64,000 nucleotides of DNA from Puccinia triticina (GCF_026914185.1 NC_070560.1:1648001-1712000), one strand, 5' to 3'. Shown: positions 1-11,110, counted from the stretch's first letter. The notes: generated from the sequence alone by a model not told the origin. A program made the numbers and translations.

Positions 1-851
1 ACTAAGTAGGCTACTAAGTTTTCTAGCTGGATACTGAAATCCTGGAACTCCTTCTGGGTTTTGATTCCCTTCGCCATCGTGGTTGAAATAAGTTTGTCCA
101 AATCATTCCTTGTGTACTGCAGAAGCGGAAGCATTTTTCCCCAACGTTGAACTAATTTAAGCTTGAGTTTTTCCCAGTCGTGTCTTTCCCGCTCCGCCAT
201 TTCCTGTACTTCTTTTATTAAAGATTCCCCTTCCAAGAAGAATATAATTTGTAGAGCAATATCAGATCCTTGGGCGCCATCCAATCTAGCCGCATATTCC
301 AGGCGCTTAATAAAATCTCCAATGTCCATGTTTGTACCATCAAAGATAAGTCCTTTGGCGCCAGCTTTGATTTTAACTGGTTTCCTTCCAAATGGTTCTG
401 GGTTATAGGCGGGGAGCTGAATGCTAGTTTGTAAGAAATGTGGGGTAATTTGAGCTGCTGCGCCTGATTGGCGAGTCTGGTTTACGTATTGCGGCGCAGG
501 GCGGTATTGACTGTTTAAAAAGTTATTTCCTAGGAGTGGATCCAACGCTGCGCTTCCTGTGGTCGAAGGGCTAGTATTTCTCATTGGTCCAGGATTAAAT
601 GGCACTGAGGGCGCTTGATTTGATGAAAATGTAAGCCCGCTATTTACTATTGGCATAGCTCCGACGTTCCTCGGCGTAACTGACGATCCAGCGTTCCCCG
701 GCGGAACCGACAATCCAACGTCCATCGGCGCAGGCGCTAATCCAACATTTGCTTGTCTAGTATTTCCTCCAAACGGCGGAATTTCCATATTAGATAAATG
801 GAACCTAGGGTACGGTCCGGAGAAAGAGCTTCGTCTGCCGGCGTTAGGCAT
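1..851 (-). CDS. Gypsy-type retrotransposon Gag, partial (runs off left edge)
   Basis: An open frame runs leftwards from an ATG at 851-849 to the edge of the window (about 283 codons) without a stop. The first ~150 residues are rich in Pro, Asn, Gly and Ala. A compact helical domain follows, containing FDGTNMDIGDFIKRLEYAAR and, further on, DIALQIIFFLEGES and WEKLKLKLVQRW, which is the usual look of an LTR-retrotransposon Gag capsid region (Retrotrans_gag-like). The frame stays open upstream of the ATG to a TAG at 965-963 but has no other Met, so this ATG is the best start. An LTR-like block and primer-binding site lie just upstream (1108-1560), in the order expected for a gypsy element read on the minus strand. 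The family call rests on motif pattern and context; pol is outside the window. Confidence 0.75.
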   Translation of the reverse strand, partial: MPNAGRRSSFSGPYPRFHLSNMEIPPFGGNTRQANVGLAPAPMDVGLSVPPGNAGSSVTPRNVGAMPIVNSGLTFSSNQAPSVPFNPGPMRNTSPSTTGSAALDPLLGNNFLNSQYRPAPQYVNQTRQSGAAAQITPHFLQTSIQLPAYNPEPFGRKPVKIKAGAKGLIFDGTNMDIGDFIKRLEYAARLDGAQGSDIALQIIFFLEGESLIKEVQEMAERERHDWEKLKLKLVQRWGKMLPLLQYTRNDLDKLISTTMAKGIKTQKEFQDFSIQLENLVAYL

Positions 852-1107
852 TTCTTGCGGTATTTCTACGGTTAAGTTTCTAGAGTCTACTAAGTTGATG
901 ATATAGTTATTTAAGGTAGAAAGACTTGGGTGTGTCGAGTTTAAAGGTATTTCAGAAGAATTCTAGGTCGGAATTTTGTTTGAAAAGATTTTAAACTAAG
1001 AGTAAGAGTAATTTTTCTACTAAGATCAATAGAATTTTTAGAGTAATTTTTAACTAATGTATTTATTTAGCCTAGAAATGACGAGACTATAAATCTAAAG
1101 ATCTTCA

Positions 1108-1126
1108 GGCCACTGTTGGGACACCA
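1108..1126 (-). other. Putative tRNA primer-binding site of the gypsy element
   Basis: Read on the minus strand, TTCCACAAG is followed by TGGTGTCCCAACAGTGG. A TGG immediately after an LTR end is the usual start of a primer-binding site complementary to a tRNA 3' CCA. A similar junction (TTCCACCAACAAG then TGG) sits at 45251-45272. The tRNA is not identified. Confidence 0.5.
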
Positions 1127-1560
1127 CTTGTGGAACTACTCTTTGGGGGAATAGAGCTTAGAGAGGGATGAGTGCGTGAAAAGCTGCCTCTCAGGTTGGG
1201 AGAGTAATATGGGACAAGAATAAGAGTATGGACTCTTAAAGAAAAGTGTGGCTGATGAAGTATTGAGAATAGTGCTTTCTAGACGAAATCAAGGGGGAAA
1301 ATATACTGTAAAATATGTGGTAAAATAGGCTATGTAATTCTTATTCTGTGACCAGGGATGCAAAGTGACAATCTGATGGGGGACAAACAGAATGGGCCAA
1401 AAGGCTCTACATTTATAGTGAGGGGACAACAGGTGGTTCTGAGACGAAGAGAAAGATGGGAACAGGGTACAAAAAGCCTCCAACAAGGTGACAAGGCAAA
1501 AAAACAACAAGGCATCTACTACATGGCTTGGGATGACATAAGAGGAAAACAATAACCATG
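1127..1560 (-). repeat. Putative 5' LTR of the minus-strand gypsy element
   Basis: On the minus strand this block carries a TATA-like motif (CTATAAATG, near 1410-1419). That is followed by TTCTGTTTGTCCCCCATCAG, resembling the region after TATATAAA in the LTR at 43906-45270 (CATTTGTTCCCTATCAGATC). The distal parts also match in outline: AGCCACAC...CTTTTCTT and ATACTCTTATTCTTGT. The end at 1127 is set by the primer-binding site. The far end near 1560 is approximate because the terminal TG was not pinned down. Confidence 0.5.
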
Positions 1561-2380
1561 GCGCATCAGCCGCCATGCATCTGAGAAAGAGTTACGCCTT
1601 GCTGGAATATAGAGGAGTTAATTCTAGTGAACACTCAGGGTCCTTCCTAATAGTCTGGCTCTGTTTGATGGTGGACTTTCTCCCACTTTGAACCTGATTT
1701 TGTACATATTTTATTACCCATTGTGGAGGGCCATCCATGAAAGTGAATACTGAGAAGTTGAGGCGCCTTGTAGAGATGTTTCTAGGCTATTATGAAGTGT
1801 CTGTGGGCGTGGATTACATGTACCAGAGTGATTTCTAGAGGGCGTTTGGCGGTGATTCCTTCCTGGTGAGTGTCTGAGTGATGTAATAAGGTTTTGATTA
1901 GGCTCACCACAGCGGCAATGAATCCGTTTCGTTGGGCGCTTGAGAAGTCAACCACGCTTTGTAAGAGTTGGTCCCGCTTGTCCTGGAGAATTGAAGGGAT
2001 GAGGAATTGTTTGAAGAGTGTAGAGAAATGAGTTTGATAATATTTTTCGGTAAGACCTCTGATCCAGCTCAGTTGAACCGGAATTCATCTGTTGATTTGG
2101 CTGCAATACATGGATGTTGTGAGAAGGTACCCATTCTTGAAGAACCAATAGGTTACCTTGTGGTATGCTTTATGGTTGCCCATCTAGCCCATTTCAAAAT
2201 TTCCTTTTTTCTCACATGTACACTCTCAAATCAACCAATATGGCGGCACCACTGGATTCTACGGCCAAAACTACACAGGACGCCATGGACAAAACACCTC
2301 AAACCCCCCTGGATCACAAGTTACAACCCCTTCAAGACACCATCATTCAGTTACAGACACAAAAAACACCATACTCAGGT

Positions 2381-2434
2381 CATGTAATCCGTTACATGAA
2401 CCACACTTACCCAGGACATGTAATCCGTTACATG
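2381..2434. repeat. Two copies of an 18-bp palindrome
   Basis: CATGTAATCCGTTACATG occurs at 2381-2398 and again at 2417-2434. Each has perfect 7-bp arms around TCCG. They lie at the left end of the LTR-like insertion. Confidence 0.85.
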
Positions 2435-3160
2435 GACCACCCTGACAGCTTGTCTACCCTTTACATATACTTTACCTCATCAGCTGCACTCATTTCATTG
2501 TGCTTTGCACATGTCATGCAGTGTCATGCAGTGTGATGCACACTTGATGCAGTCTTATGCAGGTGCATGCAGACTAGTGTAATAGGGGCTGCAGTCTGAC
2601 AGTTGACAGATGACATCATGCAGGTGTCAAGATAGCAAAAACCCCTCATGCAGCTTGCAGATGACATCATTTGACAGGCCAGGCCAGCTAAAACATCTCA
2701 CCTCCTATTTCTCACTAGCTAAATTCCCTCATATGACATCATGACCTCACGTGACCTGTAAACCACCAGCCAAAATACCTCATTGTAGTCTTCAGGGCAG
2801 CTAAAACCCCTCATTCTCTTGTTCCCCTGGAGCTGAAATCACTCACTCTTTTCTATTTAAGGAGGCTCTCCTCCCCCCAGTTGTAATTTCTCTCAGCAAA
2901 CTACTTGCACTCAGCTTACCCCATAACAGTACAACACTTGCTCACTCAACAGTATTAGCCCCACTATATTGTGGTTTTACCCTTATTACATAACAACTAC
3001 ATACAAATTACAACCTCATTACAACACTTACACATCAGCTACATCACCATACCCCTTAAGCCACCTGCTCAAAGTAGGCTATCTTTTGATACACCTCCAC
3101 TATCACTACATTAAACCTTCCAATCGTAGATTGGGGGGCTTGTTTTAGTGTCTAGTGACC
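2417..3160 (+). repeat. Possible solo LTR or related insertion within a MULE intron
   Basis: This stretch separates two halves of a conserved transposase core (YSGGLLSDV on one side, FFKNGYLLTTSMY on the other), so it lies in an intron or is inserted there. It has promoter-like features: a TATTTAAGG box near 2855 followed by a CT-rich leader, and repeated TGATGCA/ATGCAG and GACATCAT motifs at 2515-2760. It has no recognisable ORF. An LTR is a guess; exact ends and target duplication were not found. Confidence 0.35.
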
Positions 3161-4919
3161 CAGGAAAGGCAGAGGTAACCTCATTCATCCCTTTCCGCAC
3201 TCAGCAAAAGGTTCTCAGGAACACTTTTGAGCTTTACAACGTCTGATAGGAGGCCGCCACTGTAAAGCTGATTGCCTTCTTCCAAACGAGCTAGCAGTCT
3301 TTCAGCAATCCACTGGGTCTGGAAGGTGAAGTGATTGTTACCGCCGCGGAAAGATGATGAGATGATGTGCATTCCCTTGCTGAAAATACCAAACTGCAGA
3401 ATCAAAAAAAAAAACTCTTCAATGGGTGACAGAGAAGAAAGAAAACAAAAAGAAGATGCTCACCGATCCCACTCAAGCATTTGCAGGAGGAACTTGTCGC
3501 TCATGCCTGAGCCCTTATTCTCGGGGCCAAGATTCAACTCACGCAGGACTTCCCAGCGGAGGTAGCGGAGTCGGTCGGAATTACCAAATGATTTGTGTAT
3601 GTCCACAACACTGGTAAAGGGCTGATTGTTGTTTTCAGGATTGGGGGCGCCAACCTGTCCAAATTAATTAATTAATTAATATAGTCATCACGGACCAATG
3701 GGGAATGAGGGAAAGAGGTTACCTTCAATTCCAGGGTGCTTGCCTTAGGGTTCTTCTTGACCTCCTCAGAAAACTCTGCTCATGCAAGGGGATCCGCCTT
3801 CTTTGCAGTTGGCCAGGGGTGTTCGTGATAACCATGATGTTGCATGAGACTCCAGCCCGTCTCTTTGTGGGTGTCAAAGCGGATGCATGTGCCCTCACAG
3901 GGCTTCCAGTAAACGTTCCCCAGGCATTCACCAGCACTTCCTTCGCACGGTAGTTTTCTGAGAGACAGAATTGGAAAGTAGGCTAGTTACCAGGGCGGAT
4001 TTAGTGGATAGAAGTGGAAAGAATAACTTACACATCAAGGAGTTCTTTGATTTTGCCGCGGCCGGTGGGGGGAGGCCCGGTGTAATCACATCCATCATTG
4101 TCGCAAAGGAGTACCCCAAGGCACTTGTAGCGGCGCACTTTTCACGCACCCTCTGCGCAAGAATAAACCGTGTTCGTCTTGCAGTATCCAACAAATCCAA
4201 AGTTAGTAATCTCGTCTCCTGGTTTGAGGACGAACTTGGTTTGTTGGTTGGGGTAGATTGGGTAACCTTGCTTGTCGAGGATGCAATCGTGGTTGATGAA
4301 AGTCTGGTGATCTTGATCCATCCCGTGGGGTATTTCCCAGTTCTGCAACTTGATTTTGTCGGCAGGTAGTGGCACTATTGGCCGTTGAATGGGTGGGGTG
4401 GCCTCAGCTTTTCCTTTGATCAAAGCGGGTTTCTTGGTCTTTTGATTCTTTGTCATGATGAGGAGGTATAAAGAAGGAACGTATGTGTAAGTGGATGCGC
4501 TGGTGGGTGGAAAGGACTGAGGAGGAAAAAAGAAAGTAGAGACGTCAACTGGGGATTTGGGAGGGGACCGGATGAAGGAATAGAAATACTTACTTGCCAG
4601 TCCAGCGGGTTTGGGATAGTGCCACACCATTTACGCGGATGCATCCAATGGGGGAGGATAAGAAGTTGCACAAAGTCAATGGTTGGTTCAAGAAGGCTAC
4701 GGCGGTGGTTTGTGCGTGTGTGGTGTATGCAGGAGGAGAGCAATTTCTGTATTGGTGAGGGGATTAACCCTATAATTCTCTCACAACCTTGCAAATCTAT
4801 ATGCATTAGTTTGAATCTGCGGATTTGCGTCCGCTTTGAACATGGTTGTGCATGCACCGGATGTAAAATTGCCAAATGCGGGGGCGCAGGGCCGGATTTA
4901 CAGCATCATCTTTACAAGG

Positions 4920-5335
4920 CTGAAACGCTGCGCTGCGCTACAAAAAAGCAGTCTTTTAGCGCAGCGCAGCGGGGAACCGCTGCGCGGTCAGCCCAAAAAG
5001 CGGTAGCGCAGCGCCAGTCCCGCTGCGCTACCGCTGAAAATAGCGGGGGCCCGCTTTTTCCCCGACCCAAAAAGCGGTAGCGCAGCGGACGAGGCCGCTC
5101 CTTTCAGCGCCGCGCAGCGGTCACCAAGACAGCTGCGCTTTGCGCTGCGCTGCGCTTTTTTGGCTGGCAGCGGGGGAGCGCTACGCGGCCAGGTCAAAAA
5201 GCGGTAGCGCAGCGATGGTTCCGCTGCGCTACCGCTGAAAGTAGCGGGTTCCCGCTTCTTGCCAGACCCAAAAAGCGGTAGCGCAGCGGCCACCAAAACC
5301 GCTGCGCTGCGCTTTTTGAAGCGCAGCGCTTTCCC
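4920..5335. repeat. GC-rich repeat cluster built on AAAAAGCGGTAGCGCAGCG
   Basis: The motif AAAAAGCGGTAGCGCAGCG appears at about 4995, 5069, 5196 and 5271. Its reverse complement (CGCTGCGCTACCGCTGAAA) follows at about 5020 and 5222, giving nested hairpins. GCGCAGCG/CGCTGCGC occurs many more times. The GC content contrasts sharply with the surrounding DNA. Open frames crossing it are by-products of the repeat. Confidence 0.8.
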
Positions 5336-5917
5336 CCTTGAGCTTTACATGTTGCGGCTTTACATGTGGCCCTTTTGGGCAATGTGTATGTGAAATTACA
5401 TTCACCCGCAATTTTGTATACTTTTACATCCTGTGCCCTTTGCATGGGGGGGTTGATGCAAAGTCATACATGGCAAAAATCACCCACCCCGTAAGAAAAC
5501 TGCTACAAATACGTGGTGGATTATGGATACATTGCTACCACAGGACCTCATTCCCTTGGCCAGACCTGTGTTAACTAATGATTGCTTCCGTACATTGCGT
5601 GGCGAAATAGGCCAATGACACATCATGAGTGTATCGCGATGAACCTTTCAAAGCAACAACAAGCAGTACCTGCATTGCAGAGCCTTCTTACCTTTGGCGA
5701 GACCTGTGTTAAGTTGTCCTTTAGGTGAGGCCTGTGTTAAGTTGTCCTTTAATTTAATCTTGATCAAGCTGTGTCCGCTTCCTCTATGATCAGTGCCGCA
5801 GTTGGTCAAGCAAACCCTGCCTCATCAGTAAAGCCGCAATAAGATCTGGCAGAGTTGCTCTGCATTGACTTGTTTTAACAGGCTGGCCAGGGTTGCTTGT
5901 GACAGCAGCATATATAT
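5336..5917. other. Intergenic, no gene recognised
   Basis: No convincing coding frame. A short direct repeat (GAGACCTGTGTTAAGTTGTC) occurs at about 5699 and again about 30 bp later. Confidence 0.5.
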
Positions 5918-6120
5918 TAGGGGGGTTCACGATTGAATTTTACTAAACTTTGGAGCCAAATCTAAGGCCTTTATGAACAAAATTTTGAATTTTTGGGAAA
6001 ATGCACAGCAGCAGGTGATACTGATCAATCAGTGCAGTTCACCAATTTTTTAAAAAAATGTTCATAAACACCTTAAAATGTGTCCCAAAGTTTTGTAAAT
6101 TTCAATTGTGAACCCCCCTA
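5918..6120. mobile_element. MITE with TAGGGGGGTTCA inverted ends
   Basis: A ~200-bp element starts TAGGGGGGTTCACGATTGAA and ends with its near reverse complement TTCAATTGTGAACCCCCCTA. The inner arms also pair (ACTAAACTTTGG with CCAAAGTTTTGT). TA at both ends suggests a TA target duplication, as in Tc1/mariner-derived MITEs. It has no ORF. One end of a second copy is at 13214-13250. Confidence 0.8.
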
Positions 6121-6127
6121 TTATTTG

Positions 6128-6485
6128 TACAGTGGGTGCGCTAATATTTTCGGCACCCCATTTTGATGTTTTTGAGGGCCAAGGAGAAACATTATTCCTT
6201 TTTTTCTCTTTACAGCTCCTGTCCAAGTGAGTATTGCGGTGATAGTTGTTGGTGCAATTGGGAGCCTTGATCCAAAGGGTGGTTGGGGTCGCCCATGCTT
6301 CCAAGCTATTGTTTCTGAGGTGTTTTGGTGAGGTGAAGGGGTAATGGCGGTGTTGATCCTTGACCAACAATAGACTGTGAGCTGGGTGACTGGCCACATG
6401 CATCCCTGGTGAAACTCAGGTGTACCTGGTTGTCACTTGTTTTTAGTATTTACCCTGCACCAAAAATAATGGCTCACCCACTGTA
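6128..6485. mobile_element. MITE with TACAGTGGGTG inverted ends
   Basis: The left end TACAGTGGGTGCGC...AATATTTTCGG mirrors the right end (reverse complement TACAGTGGGTGAGCCATT, then ATTTTTGGTGC). This gives terminal inverted repeats of about 30 bp bounded by TA. The interior has no convincing transposase, so it is a non-autonomous element of Tc1/mariner type by inference. It lies only 8 bp from the preceding MITE. Confidence 0.75.
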
Positions 6486-6740
6486 CATGTGTCATTGGCA
6501 GATAATTGATGTGAAACATATTTTCACATTTGACTTACTGTTATACTTGCCTCCAGGCATGTGCATACACAATGAGTAGGCAGGTTGACCCCAGTTCTTC
6601 AGCTTTTAGGCCAAGGTTGTGTCTACAAAAGCCCTCCTTTTGGCTCAAGGATCCAGAATTCATCCCACTTTCAAGAAATCATTCACCCACACGTTGCTAC
6701 CTTTCAAATAAAATGTTATACTGCTTGATCACCATCCACA

Positions 6741-8991
6741 ATGGCTGCTTTCTTTAAATTGCACCAAACGGTTTTACTAGCTCTATTCTGCTTAAAGGAA
6801 ACTCACGGCTTGCCATCTTTTAGAGAGATTCCTGCTGAAAGTTCAGTCAATACAGGTGGGTATTATAGCTAGCTGCATTCCCTCCAGAGATCACAGGGCT
6901 GAAAAGCGTGTATTTTCCACTTTTCTCAAACAAAAAAAATTACAGTTGCCTCTGGAGTGGAGTCCTCAGCAAGGGAGCCACTTCATGTAACTTTTGAAGG
7001 GGAATTGACTCAACCCATTGAAGTTCAACGCAAATATAAAGGATTAGCTAATAAATGGCCTCAGTCTCAGAAAGAATCAGAAATTGGTGAGTCACAAATC
7101 CATCCATATCACAGAATGATACTGCAAAACACATTATAACTAATACCATACTTCACAGAAAATTTGAATTCCCAACACAAGTGGGGCTTAAATTTAAGCC
7201 AAGGTATTTACTACTTTGTTACTTTGATTAATATTATTTATTCTGATATTATTTTTTTTTTGTGAAATATTGCCATTTCTTAACTATAAAAGCTTACAAC
7301 ATGGATTTCTTGGAAAGTCAACTAAACATGATTGTGAATGATTTACATAAGCCTGATAAAAAAGAGGTGAATGCTAGGTTTTATAAGCAAGCTGAGCAAC
7401 ATCTTGCATCATTAATGTTACTTCCAACGGTAGAAAGAGAATCAGGTAAGCCATTCATGAAGATTCATCGTGGGTGGAAATATTTTTCTTCTCCACCCCA
7501 TTTGATTTTTCTCTGGAAATTGAAATTTAGTATTGCTTATCCACAGGAGAAATTGTGAAAGGAATCAAAAATCCTGAGGTGAGAAAAGGTATTGCATCTG
7601 ACATAAAAAATGAAGCTCTCAAGCAAAATAATTTGAGTAAGTCACCTAAAATCAATATTGTTTAGAAACATTTTCTTCACACTTACCTCATCACAACTTT
7701 CAAAGGGGGTGTTATTCCCAAGCTTATTTCAGAAGGAATTAAAGGTATTTTTCTCTCTCTTCTGCTCATCAGTTTGATTATTACCACACAGAATTGTTTT
7801 GAAGAACTGATCATTTCTTGCACTGAAGATCTTGATGTTAAACACCTTGAGAATACCGGAACACTTTACCAAGCAAGTAAGTCATATATGCATCAATTAG
7901 AATAGAATCATCCTTATACACCCCATGCAAACAAATTTGATTTTTACCATTGGATTGGCCATGTGCTTTTTTGATTGATAGTGAAACATCAAATTGGAAT
8001 GAAGGTTGCTGAGGAAATACCCAATTATGTAAAAGAAGTCATGACAAAGATTTTAGGATCAACAGATATAGGTAAGAAATCCCTCCCTCTTTGAATGAAT
8101 GAAATATCCAGCCACTCACCACACCACCTACTTCATAGAGCGTTTCAATTCCAATAAATTTCAGGAAGAGCTTGCAGGTAATTTTAACCATTTTCTAGAT
8201 CATTTTCTGGGTAAAAATGATACTGAACCTCAATTAATTACGGGATTGTAGCTTATAATGATGCTATTGAGGTGAGAAATAGAAACTCAAACACAGTATA
8301 ATTTTTTGGTTACCAGTATACATCATGTAAGTCACTATTGTATTGAGATACAGGGAATTCTTCTAAGTCCCAATGACCACAGAGTAAATTTTCAGTGGAA
8401 ATTGACATTAATAATTGATGCTTTACAGTGAAAATTTTCAAATTAATTGATGATGTAAAGAAATTGAGGTATTATGTAGCAAGTGCCATAAGGGATGTTT
8501 TGACAAGCCAGACAGAAGAAAAGAATCTAGGGACTAGTAATCTTTTGGAAAATTTTCAAGAACTTATTCACATTCAAGATCTGATCTTACCTCATTTTGA
8601 AAATGAAGTCATTAAATTAGGTGGTAGAAAATCAGATATATATCAGTGGTCTTGTAAAGGAGATATTCCTAAGCTAGTATACTCTGATTATTTTGCTTCT
8701 CCCATGCACCAAATCCTATCTGGTTCAGAAAAATCTGTTTCTTACCAAGATTTCCTGAATTTGAAAGGGGTTTCAAAACTAGCAGAGTCATCAGCAGAAA
8801 CAACCGGAATTTATTTGCTCAAGAGACTGGAAATTCTGCTAAAAAAGATTGGCTCATTTGAAACTGACAAAGCACTTGATTACCAAATGAACATTCCTGT
8901 TTACAAAAAACTCTTCAAGCTTCAAAATTCAATCTTTCTAACAGTTTATCACATGTACAAGAAAAATGTGATAAATTTGCAAGATTACTAG
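6741..8991 (+). CDS. Predicted secreted helical protein, multi-exon, unknown function
   Basis: The ATG at 6741 opens a hydrophobic leader (MAAFFKLHQTVLLALFCLKE, then THGLPSF), a good signal peptide. GT...AG introns link short in-phase exons: 6741 to about 6855, about 6946-7085 (ending KESEI), 7159-7201, and about 7290-7446 (MDFLESQLNMIVNDLHK). Further small exons span about 7547-8275, and a long last exon runs about 8429-8991 (KIFKLIDDVKKLRYYV to NLQDY and stop TAG). Joins in 8100-8430 are uncertain: there I meet in-frame stops unless tiny introns are assumed. The protein is Lys/Glu/Leu-rich and almost wholly helical, with no known domain. Many small exons plus a leader suit a rust-lineage secreted protein. 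An effector role is speculation. Confidence 0.6.
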
Positions 8992-10080
8992 AGGCCAAGG
9001 CGGCTGCGCCGCTGCAGGGTCTCAAGAGAAATGGTTGTTTTGCTGCACTGGTATACAATTGGAAAAACCACCGGAAAACCAAGAATTACTTCTGGAATCT
9101 CCAAAATTGATCAAAAAAAATTCCCCATCTTGTTTGGTTTCTTATGCAAAAAGTGATACAGTTTGCGGCCATTTTCCTACCAAGCCCTTTGCACACCCCT
9201 TATATTTCATTCTCTGGTGAAACACCATTGCAAATAGTTTATCAGCTCAAATAATATGCAACATTGAAGAATTCCTGAAAGTTTTGGACTATGAGTCTGT
9301 GTGGGTGTGTAACAACAAATTTATATGTGTTAGCAGTCATTTTACTAATAATCCTGCAGGTTACCCCTTATATCTCATTTTAATTTCCCTGTTATAAAAT
9401 AAATAAAAAATCATAAATTTTTCAATAATTTACAATACTTTAACAATGTGTTTCAGGCTGCATTTGCAAAAGCCAGCCTGTAACTGCTGTTTTCAGGGGT
9501 AGTCATTTATCCCTCAAGGCTACGTTTAGCTAACTATTGTTTTTGATATTTTATGATATGCTACAGCTATGTGTAAATTTAACAGCCCACCGTTGTAGCA
9601 CATAATCAACTCATGCCAAGGGCTGTCATGGCCTTGCTTGGCAAGATCACACACCCACTACAGAGTGTTGTTTTGAGCTCAAATCTGCTCATGATGATTC
9701 ATGGGTTTGGCTCAGGAGTTAAGCAGTGCAGCTTTGAAACATGCAGGGAGAAAATTGACCAAATAGTTCCCAAACTTGGCTGGAAAAATCAATTTTTTTG
9801 TAATTTGGAATGAGCAAAAGGTACATCCAAAAAGAGGGACAATCAAAAATTGATCAAATGGTTAATTAATCAACACTAAAGATCACAGAAAATCAAAAAA
9901 GGACAAGACAAGGATATACCCAAAGGGGAACAATCAACATTTTATTCAGAAAGATTCAATTATTTAGCTGTGATCTTTATCAAAATTGATTTCTAAAAGT
10001 GGATAATGCTTTAGATTCATAAGATAATTTTTGAGATATAGAATCATTTTCAAATTATGATCCTCTATAGGTTGAGAATG
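8992..10080. other. Intergenic, AT-rich, no gene recognised
   Basis: The short frames here (such as 9613-9813) have no domain, leader or partner exon. Nothing distinctive was seen. Confidence 0.5.
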
Positions 10081-10108
10081 CATAGGGACTCAGTAAGAGT
10101 GGGATATA

Positions 10109-10450
10109 TCCACTCAATGACCGGTGTGTGCCGGTCATCGAGTGGGTTGTGTATCCACTTGATGACCGGTGTGTGCCGGTCATTGAGCGGGCTGAGAGCC
10201 ACTCAATGACTGGCGTGTGCCGGTCATCGAGTGGGTTATGTATCCACTCGATGACCGGTGTGTGCCAGTCACCGAGTGGGTTATGTATCCGCTTGATGAC
10301 CGGTGTGTGCCGGTCATCGAGTGGGTTATGTATCCGCTTGATGACCGGTGTGTGCCGGTCATCGAGCGGGCTGAGACCCACTCAATGACCGGTGTGTGCC
10401 AGTCATTGAGTGGGTTATGTATCCACTTGATGACCGGTGTGTGCGGGTGC
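10109..10450. repeat. Tandem array of ~45-bp hairpin units (8 copies)
   Basis: Each unit is a near-perfect stem-loop: CCACTCGATGACCGG, loop TGTGTG, then CCGGTCATCGAGTGG, joined by a spacer such as GTTATGTAT or GCTGAGA. Eight units repeat at about 45 bp; the last is cut off after GTGTGCGGG at the right edge. Substitutions in one arm are often not mirrored in the other. Long open frames on both strands arise only because 45 is a multiple of three. Confidence 0.9.
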
Positions 10451-11110
10451 CTGATGTGGACCTCCCATGTTGGCAGCGCCACCGCAGCGCAAGGGAATGA
10501 CGCCTGCCCGACCATCACGACGGGTTGGCCTGCGGGACGGGCGACCCGAAGGCGCCCAGCGTGGCTTACAACAACCTGATGTGGGTCCTGACGCCACCTG
10601 GCCTTGGGCGCCCCGCCCCCTATCACCGTGACGCCAAGCTGAGCATGGCGCCGCGGCTTTCCCCGATTCGTCCGGGTGTGTAGTTTGCATCCATATGAAG
10701 TTACTGCCGCGCGGGTCAAAGATGCATCAGCGGCGTGGCGGTGGCATCGTCGCCAAGGATATGCACTTGGCATGCAGGGCCAAGTCGAGGAAGCCAATGC
10801 GAGTTTGCTGGGGGAACTGGAACGTGTATAAAAGAGGTGCCCTTGAGTTTGGATAATCCCCAGGGCATCCTCTGCCGCTGTACTTCCAGCGTGCGGTTTG
10901 TCCTCACCCCCTCCGCTGTTGCACTTGCGCAGTTTGAGGGGCTAAACTCGTTGGCCCCCCTTTGCATAATGCCTTCAATGCGGCGCGCTGGGGGTCATCC
11001 TCTCACTGTTTTTTAACCCTGCTAGACAGGGATGGACAGTGGGCCACGGTGCATCAGCTTGCTGATGTTAGGTGGCTGGTTGCAGGTTATAGTTGTATTT
11101 TTTTTGTTGT
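10451..11110. other. GC-rich stretch without a recognised gene
   Basis: From about 10450 to 10780 the base composition is much more GC-rich than the flanks. Overlapping frames on both strands show no domain. I cannot assign it. Confidence 0.4.

Larger units (their letters stand above)
1782..4457 (-). pseudogene. WRKY-GCM1 zinc-finger / MULE-like transposase, decayed
   Basis: Minus-strand pieces join across plausible introns. Exon 1 starts at ATG 4457; intron 1 is 3958-4031, intron 2 about 3655-3721 and intron 3 about 3397-3461. A further intron of about 1 kb (about 2165-3225) contains LTR-like DNA. The N-terminal half has a GCM-like zinc finger: KCLGVLLCDNDGCDYTGPPP, paired cysteines in GECLGNVYWKPCEGTC, and the terminal HHGYHEHPWP histidines. 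The C-terminal half has FQTQWIAERLLARL, YSGGLLSDV, then FFKNGYLLTTSMY and IPVQLSWIRGL, which I recognise as the core of the fungal GCM/MULE-type transposase-like family. In-frame TGA codons at 4144-4142, 3782-3780 and 2087-2085 break it; the third lies where the family has Trp before IPVQL. A TAG closes the recognisable part at 1784-1782. The family call is fairly secure. Exon edges are inferred by eye. Confidence 0.72.

Noticed and set aside
1289..1576. 95-residue minus-strand protein
   Set aside because: It lies within the LTR-like block and shows no domain; probably chance.
9613..9813. 66-residue plus-strand protein
   Set aside because: No leader, domain or partner exon in AT-rich intergenic DNA.
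10055..10800. Open frames over the 10.1-kb array
   Set aside because: The unit length is a multiple of three and stop-free, so frames are forced by the repeat; no non-repeat domain.
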